Positions 49,122 through 56,690 of a stretch of DNA of 64,000 nt are shown piece by piece. The translations under genes and the position numbers were made by a program. Origin of the DNA: Phycisphaeraceae bacterium (GTDB lineage Bacteria > Planctomycetota > Phycisphaerae > Phycisphaerales > UBA1924); assembly GCA_019636515.1 (NCBI GenBank), contig JAHBXI010000003.1:62001-126000 (forward strand). Direction: 5' to 3'. The notes below the pieces were generated by a model. The model was not told the DNA's origin and searched no databases. It saw only the letters and a list, made by a program, of their open reading frames with translations. The first letter of the stretch is position 1, and each line of letters begins with the position of its first letter.

Positions 49122-49820
49122 ATGACACTTCAAACGAATTCTCATCCCAGTGTACTGCTTCATATTATGGGCTTCATCGGCGCCACGTGCGTGATGACGG
49201 CCTCGGCGCGTGCGGCCGTGGTTGTGTACGACAACAGGGATGGGGAGTTTCTGTGGGAATTGAGCGTCATATATGATTCATCGGAGTACCCGGCTAATTT
49301 TCTCGACATCACGCAGCCGCCCAGCCAGTCCGGTGAGCGCCGGCCCGGGACCATCGGGAAGTGGTACCGTCCAAATATCACCAGTTCGGGTTGGGGGACC
49401 CGGTTCCTGAGAGGAGAATCCGGAGTTGAAACGGCCAAGACCAGCGACTGGGTGATGATCAACTGGAATGGCAACGACTATCTTCTGCAACCGACACGCG
49501 AGTATTTAAGCGGCGAGCGGGTGCAATCGTCCGACCACTGGAATATCGCGAGTACTTATTTTTACCACTTGCCTTGGACGTGGGACCTTACAAAGGGCAC
49601 GCCCGCGATCAGCGAGGCGGCGTACCTCGGCGTGCGCACCCGGATCGCCGGTCGCTGGCACTACGGCTGGATCCTGTTCACCGAGTACAAGTGGCCGGCG
49701 ATGTGGGCCTACGAGACCACGCCCGACACCCCCATCGAGATCCCCATCCCCGCCCCGGGCGCGGCGTGCATCCTGCTGGCGGGGTCGATGCTCATCACCC
49801 GCCGCCGACGGGGTCGGTAG
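49122..49820 (+). CDS. PEP-CTERM-like exported protein, copy 1
   Basis: A 232-residue exported protein, signal PSVLLHIMGFIGATCVMTASARA. The body starts AVVVYDNRDGEFLWEL and has a beta-rich pattern ending GRWHYGWILFTEYKWPAMWAY, as in many PEP-CTERM proteins. The C-terminus is IPAPGAACILLAGSMLITRRRRGR: a PEP-like motif (PAPG), a hydrophobic helix and basic residues, the sorting signal that exosortase processes. AGGA lies 8 bases before the ATG at 49122. The second half is nearly identical at DNA level to copy 2, while the first half differs. Codon use in the first half is more A/T-rich than its neighbours. Confidence 0.8.
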   Translation: MTLQTNSHPSVLLHIMGFIGATCVMTASARAAVVVYDNRDGEFLWELSVIYDSSEYPANFLDITQPPSQSGERRPGTIGKWYRPNITSSGWGTRFLRGESGVETAKTSDWVMINWNGNDYLLQPTREYLSGERVQSSDHWNIASTYFYHLPWTWDLTKGTPAISEAAYLGVRTRIAGRWHYGWILFTEYKWPAMWAYETTPDTPIEIPIPAPGAACILLAGSMLITRRRRGR

Positions 49821-49900
49821 AAAGAGGGAGAAACCGATTCCATGAAGCGCGTCTACGACAGAAAGAGGGGGAAACCGATTCCATGAAGCGTGTCTACGAC
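49819..49900 (+). repeat. 41-bp perfect-spacing tandem repeat at duplication junction
   Basis: Two adjacent 41-base copies (49819-49859 and 49860-49900), beginning AGAAAGAGGG and ending GTCTACGAC, differ at only two positions. Each carries an ATGAAGCG start; the first copy runs into a stop after 14 codons, the second opens the orphan dockerin ORF. Confidence 0.85.
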
Positions 49901-50167
49901 TTCGGCCCTCTCGCCAACGCCAACGATTTCAACGGCGATGGGGACGTTAACCAGCAGGACGTGGACGACTTCATGCTCGTCTACAACCTGTATCTCGGGC
50001 GGACCAACTGCAACTGGGTTCACGGGGACGTCAACGGCGACAACGCCGTCACCTCGGCGGACTTCCTGACGTTCACCAACCGCCGGTTGATGCAGGCCAT
50101 GACCAACAACCCGGTGCCGATCCACCTGGGCACGGCCGACCCCTACGACGCGCTCACCAAGCCGTGA
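49883..50167 (+). CDS. orphan dockerin-like module ORF
   Basis: A 94-residue open frame with no signal peptide and no other domain. It begins MKRVYDFGPLANANDFNGDG and has the two EF-like loops (DFNGDGDVNQQD and DVNGDNAVTSAD), ending DPYDALTKP. It is a near copy of the last 90 residues of the 47647-49047 protein. It may be a duplication remnant, or a free-standing module. A purine-rich AGAGGGGGAAA sits about 12 bases before the ATG, rather far for a ribosome site. Confidence 0.6.
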   Translation: MKRVYDFGPLANANDFNGDGDVNQQDVDDFMLVYNLYLGRTNCNWVHGDVNGDNAVTSADFLTFTNRRLMQAMTNNPVPIHLGTADPYDALTKP

Positions 50168-50257
50168 TGGTTCATTCTGGTACCGATCGCCTTGAAATCC
50201 ACCAGTGATACCTCGTGGACACAAAGCAATGCAACACGCACCAACCAGGAGAGTGAT

Positions 50258-50971
50258 ATGGAATCAAATCGTGCTTCAACTCGCACCACGCCACGCGGTC
50301 TTGCCTTCGCGATGCTCGCCGTTTGCCTGATGGCCTCGGTCGCGCGTGCCGCCGTCGTGGTCTACGACAACCCAAACAATCTTTTTTTCTGGGAGATCGG
50401 ATCTATAAGCACCGACGGCTCGAGAAGTCCCGGGACCTTTCTCGATATCACGCGCCCCGCCTCCGAGCAGACGGGAGAACAACGGCCCGGGACCATCGGC
50501 AAGTGGTGGCGGGCAAGCTACAGCAGTTCGGGGCCGGCGATTCGCTATCTGATCGGGGAGCCGGGCATGCAGACCGCCAAGACCACCAACCCTGTTACCA
50601 TCGATTGGAACGGGCATCTCTTCTTTTCGCAGCACCCAACCCGCGAGTACCACCCGGGCGAATCGGTGAGCATCGCCGACAACTGGGATATCGAGAGCAT
50701 CTATTTCTACCACCTGCCTCATACGTGGGACCTTACAAAGGGCACGCCCGCGATCAGCGAGGCGGCGTACCTCGGCGTGCGCACGCAGATCGCCGGACGC
50801 TGGCACTACGGCTGGATCCTGTTCACCGAGTACAAGTGGCCGGCGATGTGGGCCTACGAGACCACGCCCGACACCCCCATCGAGATCCCCGTCCCCGCCC
50901 CGGGCGCGCTCCCCCTCGCCGCGCTGGGCTTGTTCGCCGCCGGGCGGCGAAGGCCAACCCGCCCGGCGTGA
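50258..50971 (+). CDS. PEP-CTERM-like exported protein, copy 2
   Basis: A 237-residue paralogue of the 49122 protein. Signal TPRGLAFAMLAVCLMASVARA; the body starts AVVVYDNPNNLFFWEI and ends GRWHYGWILFTEYKWPAMWAY; the C-terminal sorting signal is VPAPGALPLAALGLFAAGRRRP (PAPG, helix, basic end). GGAG lies 6 bases before the ATG at 50258. The two paralogues diverge in the N-terminal half but share a roughly 190-base block almost without change. No exosortase gene is in the window. Confidence 0.82.
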   Translation: MESNRASTRTTPRGLAFAMLAVCLMASVARAAVVVYDNPNNLFFWEIGSISTDGSRSPGTFLDITRPASEQTGEQRPGTIGKWWRASYSSSGPAIRYLIGEPGMQTAKTTNPVTIDWNGHLFFSQHPTREYHPGESVSIADNWDIESIYFYHLPHTWDLTKGTPAISEAAYLGVRTQIAGRWHYGWILFTEYKWPAMWAYETTPDTPIEIPVPAPGALPLAALGLFAAGRRRPTRPA

Positions 50972-51062
50972 GTCGGCCGATCGTTGTCCACGACGGTGTG
51001 GGCCTCGGGCGTTCGCGTGACCGGGGGAGTGCCTGGTGCCTTCGCGCGCGTTCGATACGAGA

Positions 51063-51425
51063 TCACCCGCGTGAGGCGGGCGGCACCGGACCAGCGCGCG
51101 AGACCGGCTCGGGTGTCACGACCTTGAGCCCGACAATCCCCGCGACGATCAGGGCCAGGCACGCGATCCGCGGCGCGGTCACGGGCTCGGCGAGCACGGC
51201 CATGCCGATGAGGGCTGTTCCCACCGCCCCGATCCCCGTCCAGACCGCGTAGGCGGTGCCGATCGGCAGGCTGCGGGCGGCCAGTCCCAGCAGCCCCATG
51301 CTGACGACGATGCACGCGATGGTCGCGAGCGTGGGCCACGGCCGGGTGAACCCGTGCGTGTACTTGAGGCCCACGGCCCACCCGACCTCGAAGATGCCGG
51401 CGATCACGAGCATAATCCACGCCAT
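51063..51425 (-). CDS. sugE: SMR-family guanidinium exporter-like protein
   Basis: A 120-residue four-helix small multidrug resistance protein, very close in pattern to SugE/Gdx, the guanidinium/proton antiporter. [26 protein letters not shown] carries the essential Glu13, and [22 protein letters not shown] and [16 protein letters not shown] match the family. I looked upstream for a guanidine riboswitch and did not see one. A 15-residue polar tail ([15 protein letters not shown]) is longer than usual. It is divergent from the isocitrate dehydrogenase gene. Confidence 0.88.
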   Translation of the reverse strand: MAWIMLVIAGIFEVGWAVGLKYTHGFTRPWPTLATIACIVVSMGLLGLAARSLPIGTAYAVWTGIGAVGTALIGMAVLAEPVTAPRIACLALIVAGIVGLKVVTPEPVSRAGPVPPASRG

Positions 51426-51589
51426 GGTGGTGTCACTCCCTCACGGTCCCCCGCCCGTCGTTGGTTCTCGGTCGTCATCCGGCGCGGCGCGCCGGGGGGA
51501 CTATTGTTCCATCCCACCCGCGTCGGGCCGCGTGGACCGCGAGGCATGTCTGCCGGCCGGCCCGGACGCATTGAGCGGAGTCTTCGCGC

Positions 51590-53074
51590 ATGGCCCGTCT
51601 GAAGATCGCCCTCGCCCCGGGCGACGGTATCGGCCCCGAGATCATGGAGGCGACGCTCGACCTGTTCAAGGCCGTGGGCGTGGACGAACAGGCCGAGTTC
51701 CTCCCGGTTGAGATGGGGGCCTCGGTCTTTGCCAAGGGCAACTCGCGGGGCATGACCGACGCGGCCATCCAGACGGTCGAATCCTGCGGCATCCTCTTCA
51801 AAGGGCCGATGGAAACCCCCAAGGGCGGCGGGGGCAAGTCGATCAACGTCACCGCGCGCAAACTCTGGAACGCCTACGCCAATCTCCGAACCTTCAAGTC
51901 GCTCCCGGGGGTCCAGACCGTCCATTCCAGGGCGGGCATCCCCATCGACGTGACGGTCGTCCGGGAGAACATCGAGGACACCTACGGCGGGGTCGAGCAT
52001 CGTCTCTCCAACGACACCATCCAGTGCAAGCGCCTGATCACCGCCCCCGGGTGCGACCAGGTCCATCGCTTCGCGCTGCAGACCGCCCGCCGGATGGGGC
52101 TGACCCGGGTTCACTGCGGGCACAAGGCCAACATCATGAAGATGACCGATGGCCTGTTCCTGGAGCGGTTCCGCCAGGTCGCCCGAGACTTTCCCGAGAT
52201 CGAGCCCGCCGACGTCATCGTCGACGCCCTGTGCATGAACCTGGTCGTCGATCCGCGGCGGTACCAGATGATCGTCCTGCCCAACCTCCAGGGCGACATC
52301 GTCAGCGACCTGTGCGCCGGACTGGTGGGGGGGCTTGGCTTCGCCCCGTCGGCGAACATCGGGACGCACCTGGCGATCTTCGAGGCCGTCCACGGAACGG
52401 CCCCCGATATCGCGGGCAAGGGGATCGCCAACCCCACGTCCCTGATCCTGTCGGGCGTCATGATGCTCCGGCACCTGGGGCTTGGATACGAGGCGGCCAC
52501 CATCGAGAACGCCCTGCTTGCCACCCTTGAGTCGGGCACCCACACCGGCGACTTTGGCGACCGGAGCGTCCCGCCGTTGGGCACGCGGGACTTCACGTCG
52601 GCGATCATCGAGCGACTGGGCCAGCGGCCGGGGACGATCCCGGCGGCTCTCGTTCCCGAGAAAGCCGGGCCGACGTATGTTCGCCCGCCCAAGCCCGCGG
52701 GCCAGCAGGTCATACGAACCTTCAAGAACGTCGTGACCCATGTCGTCGGGTGCGACATCTACCTGGACTCCCCGCTCTCCCCGGTGGCGCTGGCCGAGGA
52801 GATGCAAAGGGCGTGCGTCGACGGGCCGTTCAAACTCACGCTCATCTCCAACCGCGGGACGCAGGTCTGGCCGACCGGCAGCGTCTACACCGAATGCGTG
52901 GACTATTACCGCGTTCGCTTCGAACTCAAGGACGCGGTCACCGCGGGGAGTTTCGGCCAGGCACGGTGCATCGCCCTGCTCGACCGCGTCGCCGAGAGTT
53001 TCTCGATCTGCTCGTACGAGGTCCTGCGGACGTTCGACGGGGTGAAGGGGTACAGTCTGGCTCAGGGGCAGTGA
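51590..53074 (+). CDS. icd: NADP-dependent isocitrate dehydrogenase (Rickettsia/Thermus type)
   Basis: A 494-residue enzyme oxidising isocitrate to 2-oxoglutarate in the TCA cycle. It opens KIALAPGDGIGPEIMEATL, and shows VVRENIEDTYGGVEHRL, HKANIMKMTDGLFLERF, the metal-binding DVIVDALCMNLVVDPRRYQMIV and the signature NLQGDIVSDLCAGLVGGLG. A C-terminal domain of about 150 residues after the core matches the longer Rickettsia/Thermus group. It starts 164 bases from the divergent sugE start; a hairpin with a T-rich run follows its stop. Confidence 0.9.
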   Translation: MARLKIALAPGDGIGPEIMEATLDLFKAVGVDEQAEFLPVEMGASVFAKGNSRGMTDAAIQTVESCGILFKGPMETPKGGGGKSINVTARKLWNAYANLRTFKSLPGVQTVHSRAGIPIDVTVVRENIEDTYGGVEHRLSNDTIQCKRLITAPGCDQVHRFALQTARRMGLTRVHCGHKANIMKMTDGLFLERFRQVARDFPEIEPADVIVDALCMNLVVDPRRYQMIVLPNLQGDIVSDLCAGLVGGLGFAPSANIGTHLAIFEAVHGTAPDIAGKGIANPTSLILSGVMMLRHLGLGYEAATIENALLATLESGTHTGDFGDRSVPPLGTRDFTSAIIERLGQRPGTIPAALVPEKAGPTYVRPPKPAGQQVIRTFKNVVTHVVGCDIYLDSPLSPVALAEEMQRACVDGPFKLTLISNRGTQVWPTGSVYTECVDYYRVRFELKDAVTAGSFGQARCIALLDRVAESFSICSYEVLRTFDGVKGYSLAQGQ

Positions 53075-53108
53075 CGGTCCCGGGCGTTCCCCCGGCCGTG
53101 TTTGGTTT
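53074..53108 (+). terminator. probable terminator after isocitrate dehydrogenase
   Basis: ACGG, two unpaired bases and CCGGG pair with CCCGG and CCGT across a 6-base loop, followed by GTTTGGTTT. It begins at the stop codon itself. Confidence 0.5.
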
Positions 53109-53330
53109 ACGGCGGTTCTCCGCGGCGGGGCGCCTCGACACGCGCGAGTCCCCTTGCCGCGCCTGGCAACCCGGCGGTTCGGCACGTTCACGAGCCCGGC
53201 CCGACAAGAACATCAGAAAATCATGGAATGTCGCTCATGTTGCCCACCCGTTCGCGGCGGGTGATGGGGGACGCACCGCTCTTGGCGTGTGCCCGGGGCG
53301 AGCCAACAGCCAACCTGAAGGAACCCACCA

Positions 53331-54128
53331 ATGGCCAAGACCGCGCTCTGTGTCGGGATCAACGACTACCCGGGCACCTCCGCCGACCTTTCCGGGTGTG
53401 TCAACGACGTCAACGACTGGAAGGCCGCCCTTGAACCCCGCGGGTTCAAGGTCACGACCCTTCTCGACCGCGATGCCACCAAGGGAAACCTGGTCGAGAG
53501 CCTGACCAAACTCTTCCGTGACGCGACGAGCGGGGACACGGTCGTCTTCCAGTACTCCGGGCACGGCTCGTTTGTCGCCGACCTCGACGGGGATGAGGCC
53601 GACGGACGCGACGAAGTCCTCTGCCCTTGCGACATCGGGTCCAGCGTGTACCTGGTTGACGATGAACTGCACGAACTCTTCGGCCTGGCCAAGCCGGGCG
53701 TGAAGATCGTCTTCTTCTCGGATTCGTGCCACTCGGGGACCGTGTCCCGGTTCCGGATGGCCGATCCCGATGTCGATCACGGGACCAAGTCCCGATTCCT
53801 GCCTCCGGAGACGTTCCTCCGCGACTTCGAGATGCCCGACGTGGCGGTGGCTTCGCGGGGACGGCGAAAAAGGCGCGCGAAGGCCCCGCGCGCCCTGCTG
53901 GTCTCGGGGTGCCTCGACCACCAGACCAGCGCCGACGCCTGGTTCGGCGGACGAGCCAACGGCGCGTTTTCCTACTACGCCCTGCGAACCCTGAAGCAAC
54001 TCCCCGCGGGAGCCACCTTCCGGCAGTGGCACGCCGCCATCCGCCAGCACCTCCCGAGCGTGTACTTCATGCAGGAGCCCAATCTGTTTGGGAGCAACGC
54101 GCAGGCGAACTGGAAGGTCTTTGAGTGA
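53331..54128 (+). CDS. metacaspase-like caspase-family protein
   Basis: A 265-residue caspase-fold (C14/metacaspase type I) protease. The dyad is His78 in FQYSGHGSF and Cys133 in FFSDSCHSGTVSR; the N-terminal KTALCVGINDYPG is the family's first strand. It contains no signal peptide, no membrane helix and no other domain. An Arg/Lys-rich loop (RGRRKRRAKAPRAL, about residues 181-194) follows the catalytic region and might be a processing site. AAGGA lies 8 bases before the ATG. It stands between isocitrate dehydrogenase and gatA with no obvious partner gene. Bacterial roles range from cell death to protein turnover. Confidence 0.88.
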   Translation: MAKTALCVGINDYPGTSADLSGCVNDVNDWKAALEPRGFKVTTLLDRDATKGNLVESLTKLFRDATSGDTVVFQYSGHGSFVADLDGDEADGRDEVLCPCDIGSSVYLVDDELHELFGLAKPGVKIVFFSDSCHSGTVSRFRMADPDVDHGTKSRFLPPETFLRDFEMPDVAVASRGRRKRRAKAPRALLVSGCLDHQTSADAWFGGRANGAFSYYALRTLKQLPAGATFRQWHAAIRQHLPSVYFMQEPNLFGSNAQANWKVFE

Positions 54129-54180
54129 GCCTTGTTCTCGGCGGATGATCGCACGCATGTCCGCTTCGGCGGAACCACTC

Positions 54181-54216
54181 CCCCGCCCGGCTTGGAAAAG
54201 CCGAGCGGGGTTATTC
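54181..54216. terminator. hairpin between convergent caspase and gatA genes
   Basis: A 13-bp imperfect stem (CCCCGCCCGGCTT with AAGCCGAGCGGGG, one mismatch on the plus strand, a G-U pair on the minus strand), 4-base loop, followed on the plus strand by TTATTC. It could end both transcripts. Confidence 0.5.
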
Positions 54217-54276
54217 AGACCCGAGGGGAGCGCCCAGGACTGGTTCTCACCGCGATTCAGGCCGATCCCGGCCGGT

Positions 54277-55773
54277 TCATGGCGTCGGCGAGGCCATCGC
54301 CGGGGCGACCGTCGGGAGGTTCAACTCTCGCTCGAGCATCCGTGCCACGCGCAGCAGCCGCGCCTCCGACCACGCCGGGCCGATCAGTTGAACGCCTACC
54401 GGCAGCCGCGCGGTGCCGCGCTCCGTGCCGCCCTGGGTGAATCCCGCCGGGATCGTGACCGCCGGGAGTCCCGCCAGGTTCACGCCGACGGTGTAGACAT
54501 CCTCCATGTACAGCGCCAGCGGATCGGTTTTTTCCCCGATCACAAAGGCCGGGCCGGGCGCCGCGGGCATCAGCAGCACGTGGCACCCGCTTCCCCCAAG
54601 CGCTCGGTCGAAATCTTCCTTGATCCGACGCCGTGCCCTGAGCGCGGTGAGGTAATACGCGTCGTAGTACCCGGACGACAGCACGTGCGTCCCCAGCAGG
54701 ATCCGCCGCTTGACCTCCGCCCCGAATCCCTCGGATCGACTCCGGCGGTAAAGGTCAACGATCGAATTCCCGGGGTCCACCTCCGCCCGCCGACCGTACC
54801 GAACCCCGTCGAAACGAGCCAGGTTCGACGATGCCTCCGCGCACGCCACGACGTAGTACGCCGCGATCCCGTGGTCGGTCATCGGAAGGCCGACCTCGAC
54901 GATCGTCGCCCCAAGCGACCGGTACACCTCAACCGCACGTTCGAGAGCCGACGCGACGGCGGGGTGATTCGACAATGAACGTCCCTCACGCGGCACGCCG
55001 ATCACAAGCCCATCGACGGGTCGTTCCAGGTCCGCGGTGAACGATTCGCCCGGCCTGCTCGCCGACGTCGAGTCCAACCCGTCCTCCCCGGATATCACGT
55101 CCAGGACCAGCGCGGCGTCCGCGACGCACCCCGCCATCGGCCCGACCTGGTCCAGCGAGGAGGCATACGCCACGAGCCCGTACCGGGAGACACGTCCGTA
55201 CGTGGGTTTCACGCCCACCACCCCGCACAGCGACGCCGGCTGGCGGATCGAGCCGCCGGTGTCCGAGCCCAGCGCGACCGGGATGTCTCCCGCCGCCACG
55301 GCCGCCGCCGATCCGCCGGAACTCCCCCCGGGAACGCGCGACGGGTCCCAGGGATTGCGCGTCGGCCCGAAGGCCGAGTGCTCGGTGCTCGAGCCCATCG
55401 CGAACTCGTCGAGGTTCGTCTTGCCGATCACCACCGCGCCCGCCTCCATCAGCCGGCGAGCCACCGTCGCCGAAAATGCAGACCGGTAGTTCTCCAGCAT
55501 TCGAGAACCGCACGTGGTTCGCCCGCGATCAAGGCAGATGTTGTCCTTGATCCCTACGGGAACACCCGCCAGGGGCAGGTCCGGCGCGGCCGGGTCACGG
55601 ACTATCCGATCAACCCGTCTTGCCTGCTCGACCGCGTCTTCCTCCAGCAATTCGATGTACGCCCCGCACAAGCGGTTCGTGACGCGCGCCGCCGCCAGCG
55701 CCGCCGTGATGCGATCGACGGCCCCGCCGCGATGGGCGCGGACCTCACCGGCCATCTCGATCGCGCTCGCCAT
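54277..55773 (-). CDS. gatA: aspartyl/glutamyl-tRNA amidotransferase subunit A
   Basis: A 498-residue amidase subunit that frees ammonia from glutamine to amidate Glu-tRNA-Gln or Asp-tRNA-Asn. The Ser-cisSer-Lys triad is visible: Lys in PVGIKDNICLD, SSGGSAAAVAAG and SDTGGSIRQPASLCG. C-terminal KRRILLGTHVLSSGYYDAYYLTALRARR is typical. Its start overlaps the stop of the preceding DUF2314 lipoprotein by one base (TGATG), so translation is coupled. gatC is upstream on the same strand; gatB is not in the window. Confidence 0.94.
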   Translation of the reverse strand: MASAIEMAGEVRAHRGGAVDRITAALAAARVTNRLCGAYIELLEEDAVEQARRVDRIVRDPAAPDLPLAGVPVGIKDNICLDRGRTTCGSRMLENYRSAFSATVARRLMEAGAVVIGKTNLDEFAMGSSTEHSAFGPTRNPWDPSRVPGGSSGGSAAAVAAGDIPVALGSDTGGSIRQPASLCGVVGVKPTYGRVSRYGLVAYASSLDQVGPMAGCVADAALVLDVISGEDGLDSTSASRPGESFTADLERPVDGLVIGVPREGRSLSNHPAVASALERAVEVYRSLGATIVEVGLPMTDHGIAAYYVVACAEASSNLARFDGVRYGRRAEVDPGNSIVDLYRRSRSEGFGAEVKRRILLGTHVLSSGYYDAYYLTALRARRRIKEDFDRALGGSGCHVLLMPAAPGPAFVIGEKTDPLALYMEDVYTVGVNLAGLPAVTIPAGFTQGGTERGTARLPVGVQLIGPAWSEARLLRVARMLERELNLPTVAPAMASPTP

Positions 55774-56321
55774 CACGGAGTTCCCCGCTCCAGTACCTTC
55801 GCCTGGAAGCCGCCCGCCACGATCCGTTCCCCCTGCGAGACCGCCCAGTCCCACACCTCCGGCAGGTAGATCGTCAGCGGCTCTCCCTCACGCACGCGGG
55901 TCGTGTGCATGGGCGTCGAATTGACGCGACCCCAGATCGTGTTGCCCGTCACCATGTCCGCCTCGACCCACAGGTATTCGTACCCACGGGGCTCGGCGTC
56001 CACACGCACCTTGACGAAGCACCGCCGTGACGTCCCGCGGTCTTGGAACGCCTTTTCGAACTCCGGCCACCGACGACGAGCCTCCTCGGTCGCCGCGACA
56101 AGCCGCGGGTCGCCATCCTCCACCGTGACCATCCGATCCGGGTCGCGGATCTCCTGGTTTGGGGGTCGGCCGGGGTCCTTGCTCGCACAGCCCGACCAGG
56201 CACAAGTCCCGGCCGCCAGGACCGCCAGCCCCACCCCGAGCGCCCGACTCGCGATCGCACGGCCGAACCCCCGGCCGAACCCACGGGTGGGTGCCACGAC
56301 CGGCTGATTGGCACATTTCAT
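55773..56321 (-). CDS. DUF2314 putative lipoprotein inserted between gatC and gatA
   Basis: A 182-residue exported protein. A signal-like segment, ALGVGLAVLAAGTCAWSGC, ends near two Cys residues; a lipoprotein site is likely but the box is not a good match. The rest (from RRRWPEFEKAFQDRG through YLWVEADMVTGNTIWGRVNS to PEVWDWAVSQGERIVAGGF) is a DUF2314 domain, of unknown function. GGAGG lies 7 bases before ATG 56321. Its stop overlaps gatA in TGATG, and gatC ends 48 bases upstream of this start. Confidence 0.78.
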   Translation of the reverse strand: MKCANQPVVAPTRGFGRGFGRAIASRALGVGLAVLAAGTCAWSGCASKDPGRPPNQEIRDPDRMVTVEDGDPRLVAATEEARRRWPEFEKAFQDRGTSRRCFVKVRVDAEPRGYEYLWVEADMVTGNTIWGRVNSTPMHTTRVREGEPLTIYLPEVWDWAVSQGERIVAGGFQAKVLERGTP

Positions 56322-56368
56322 CACGGCACCTCCAGGAGAATGAACACGGTTCACGCACAACGGAGCGA

Positions 56369-56677
56369 TCACGCCCCACCCTCCCCCAGGACCTTCGGAA
56401 CACGCACATACCGATCATCCCACGCGGGCGCCATGGCTCGCAGAGCCTCGATGTCGAGCGTCGGCCCGGGAACATCGTCACCCAGGCGCCCCGGATCATC
56501 CGACACCCGCGCCAGCGGCTCGACGCCCGACAGGTCCAGTTCCCGCAGTTGTCCCACGTACGCCAGCACGCGCGAGAGGTCGCCAATCAGACCAGCCACC
56601 TCCTGGTCCGTCACGGCGATGCGAGCCAGACTGGCCACGTGCCTGACATCATCGGGCGTGATGCGAGCCTCGTTCAT
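56369..56677 (-). CDS. gatC: aspartyl/glutamyl-tRNA amidotransferase subunit C
   Basis: A 102-residue GatC, the small linker that wraps around GatA and GatB. Features are ITPDDVRHVASLARIAVTDQE, the LSRVLAYVGQLRELDLSGVEPLA core and a short C-terminal tail, YVRVPKVLGEGGA. It leads the set gatC - DUF2314 - gatA and follows the glycosyltransferase stop by 13 bases on the same strand. Confidence 0.9.
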   Translation of the reverse strand: MNEARITPDDVRHVASLARIAVTDQEVAGLIGDLSRVLAYVGQLRELDLSGVEPLARVSDDPGRLGDDVPGPTLDIEALRAMAPAWDDRYVRVPKVLGEGGA

Positions 56678-56690
56678 CGGCCCAAGCGTA

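Larger units (their letters stand above)
48769..50971 (+). repeat. tandem duplication of a dockerin-tail plus PEP-CTERM gene unit
   Basis: Unit 1 (about 48769-49860) holds the dockerin-like tail of the split gene and the first PEP-CTERM gene; unit 2 (about 49883-50971) holds an orphan copy of the tail and the second PEP-CTERM gene. Shared features include MKRVYDFGPLA at the start, a block encoding FMLVYNLYLGRTNCNWVHGD, the same end CCCTACGACGCGCTCACCAA plus GCCGTGATGGTTCATTC, and the C-terminal halves of the PEP-CTERM genes. Confidence 0.8.

Noticed and set aside
48769-50971. Duplicated unit considered as an insertion sequence or transposon
   Set aside because: No transposase, terminal inverted repeats or target-site duplication; similarity is confined to coding modules.
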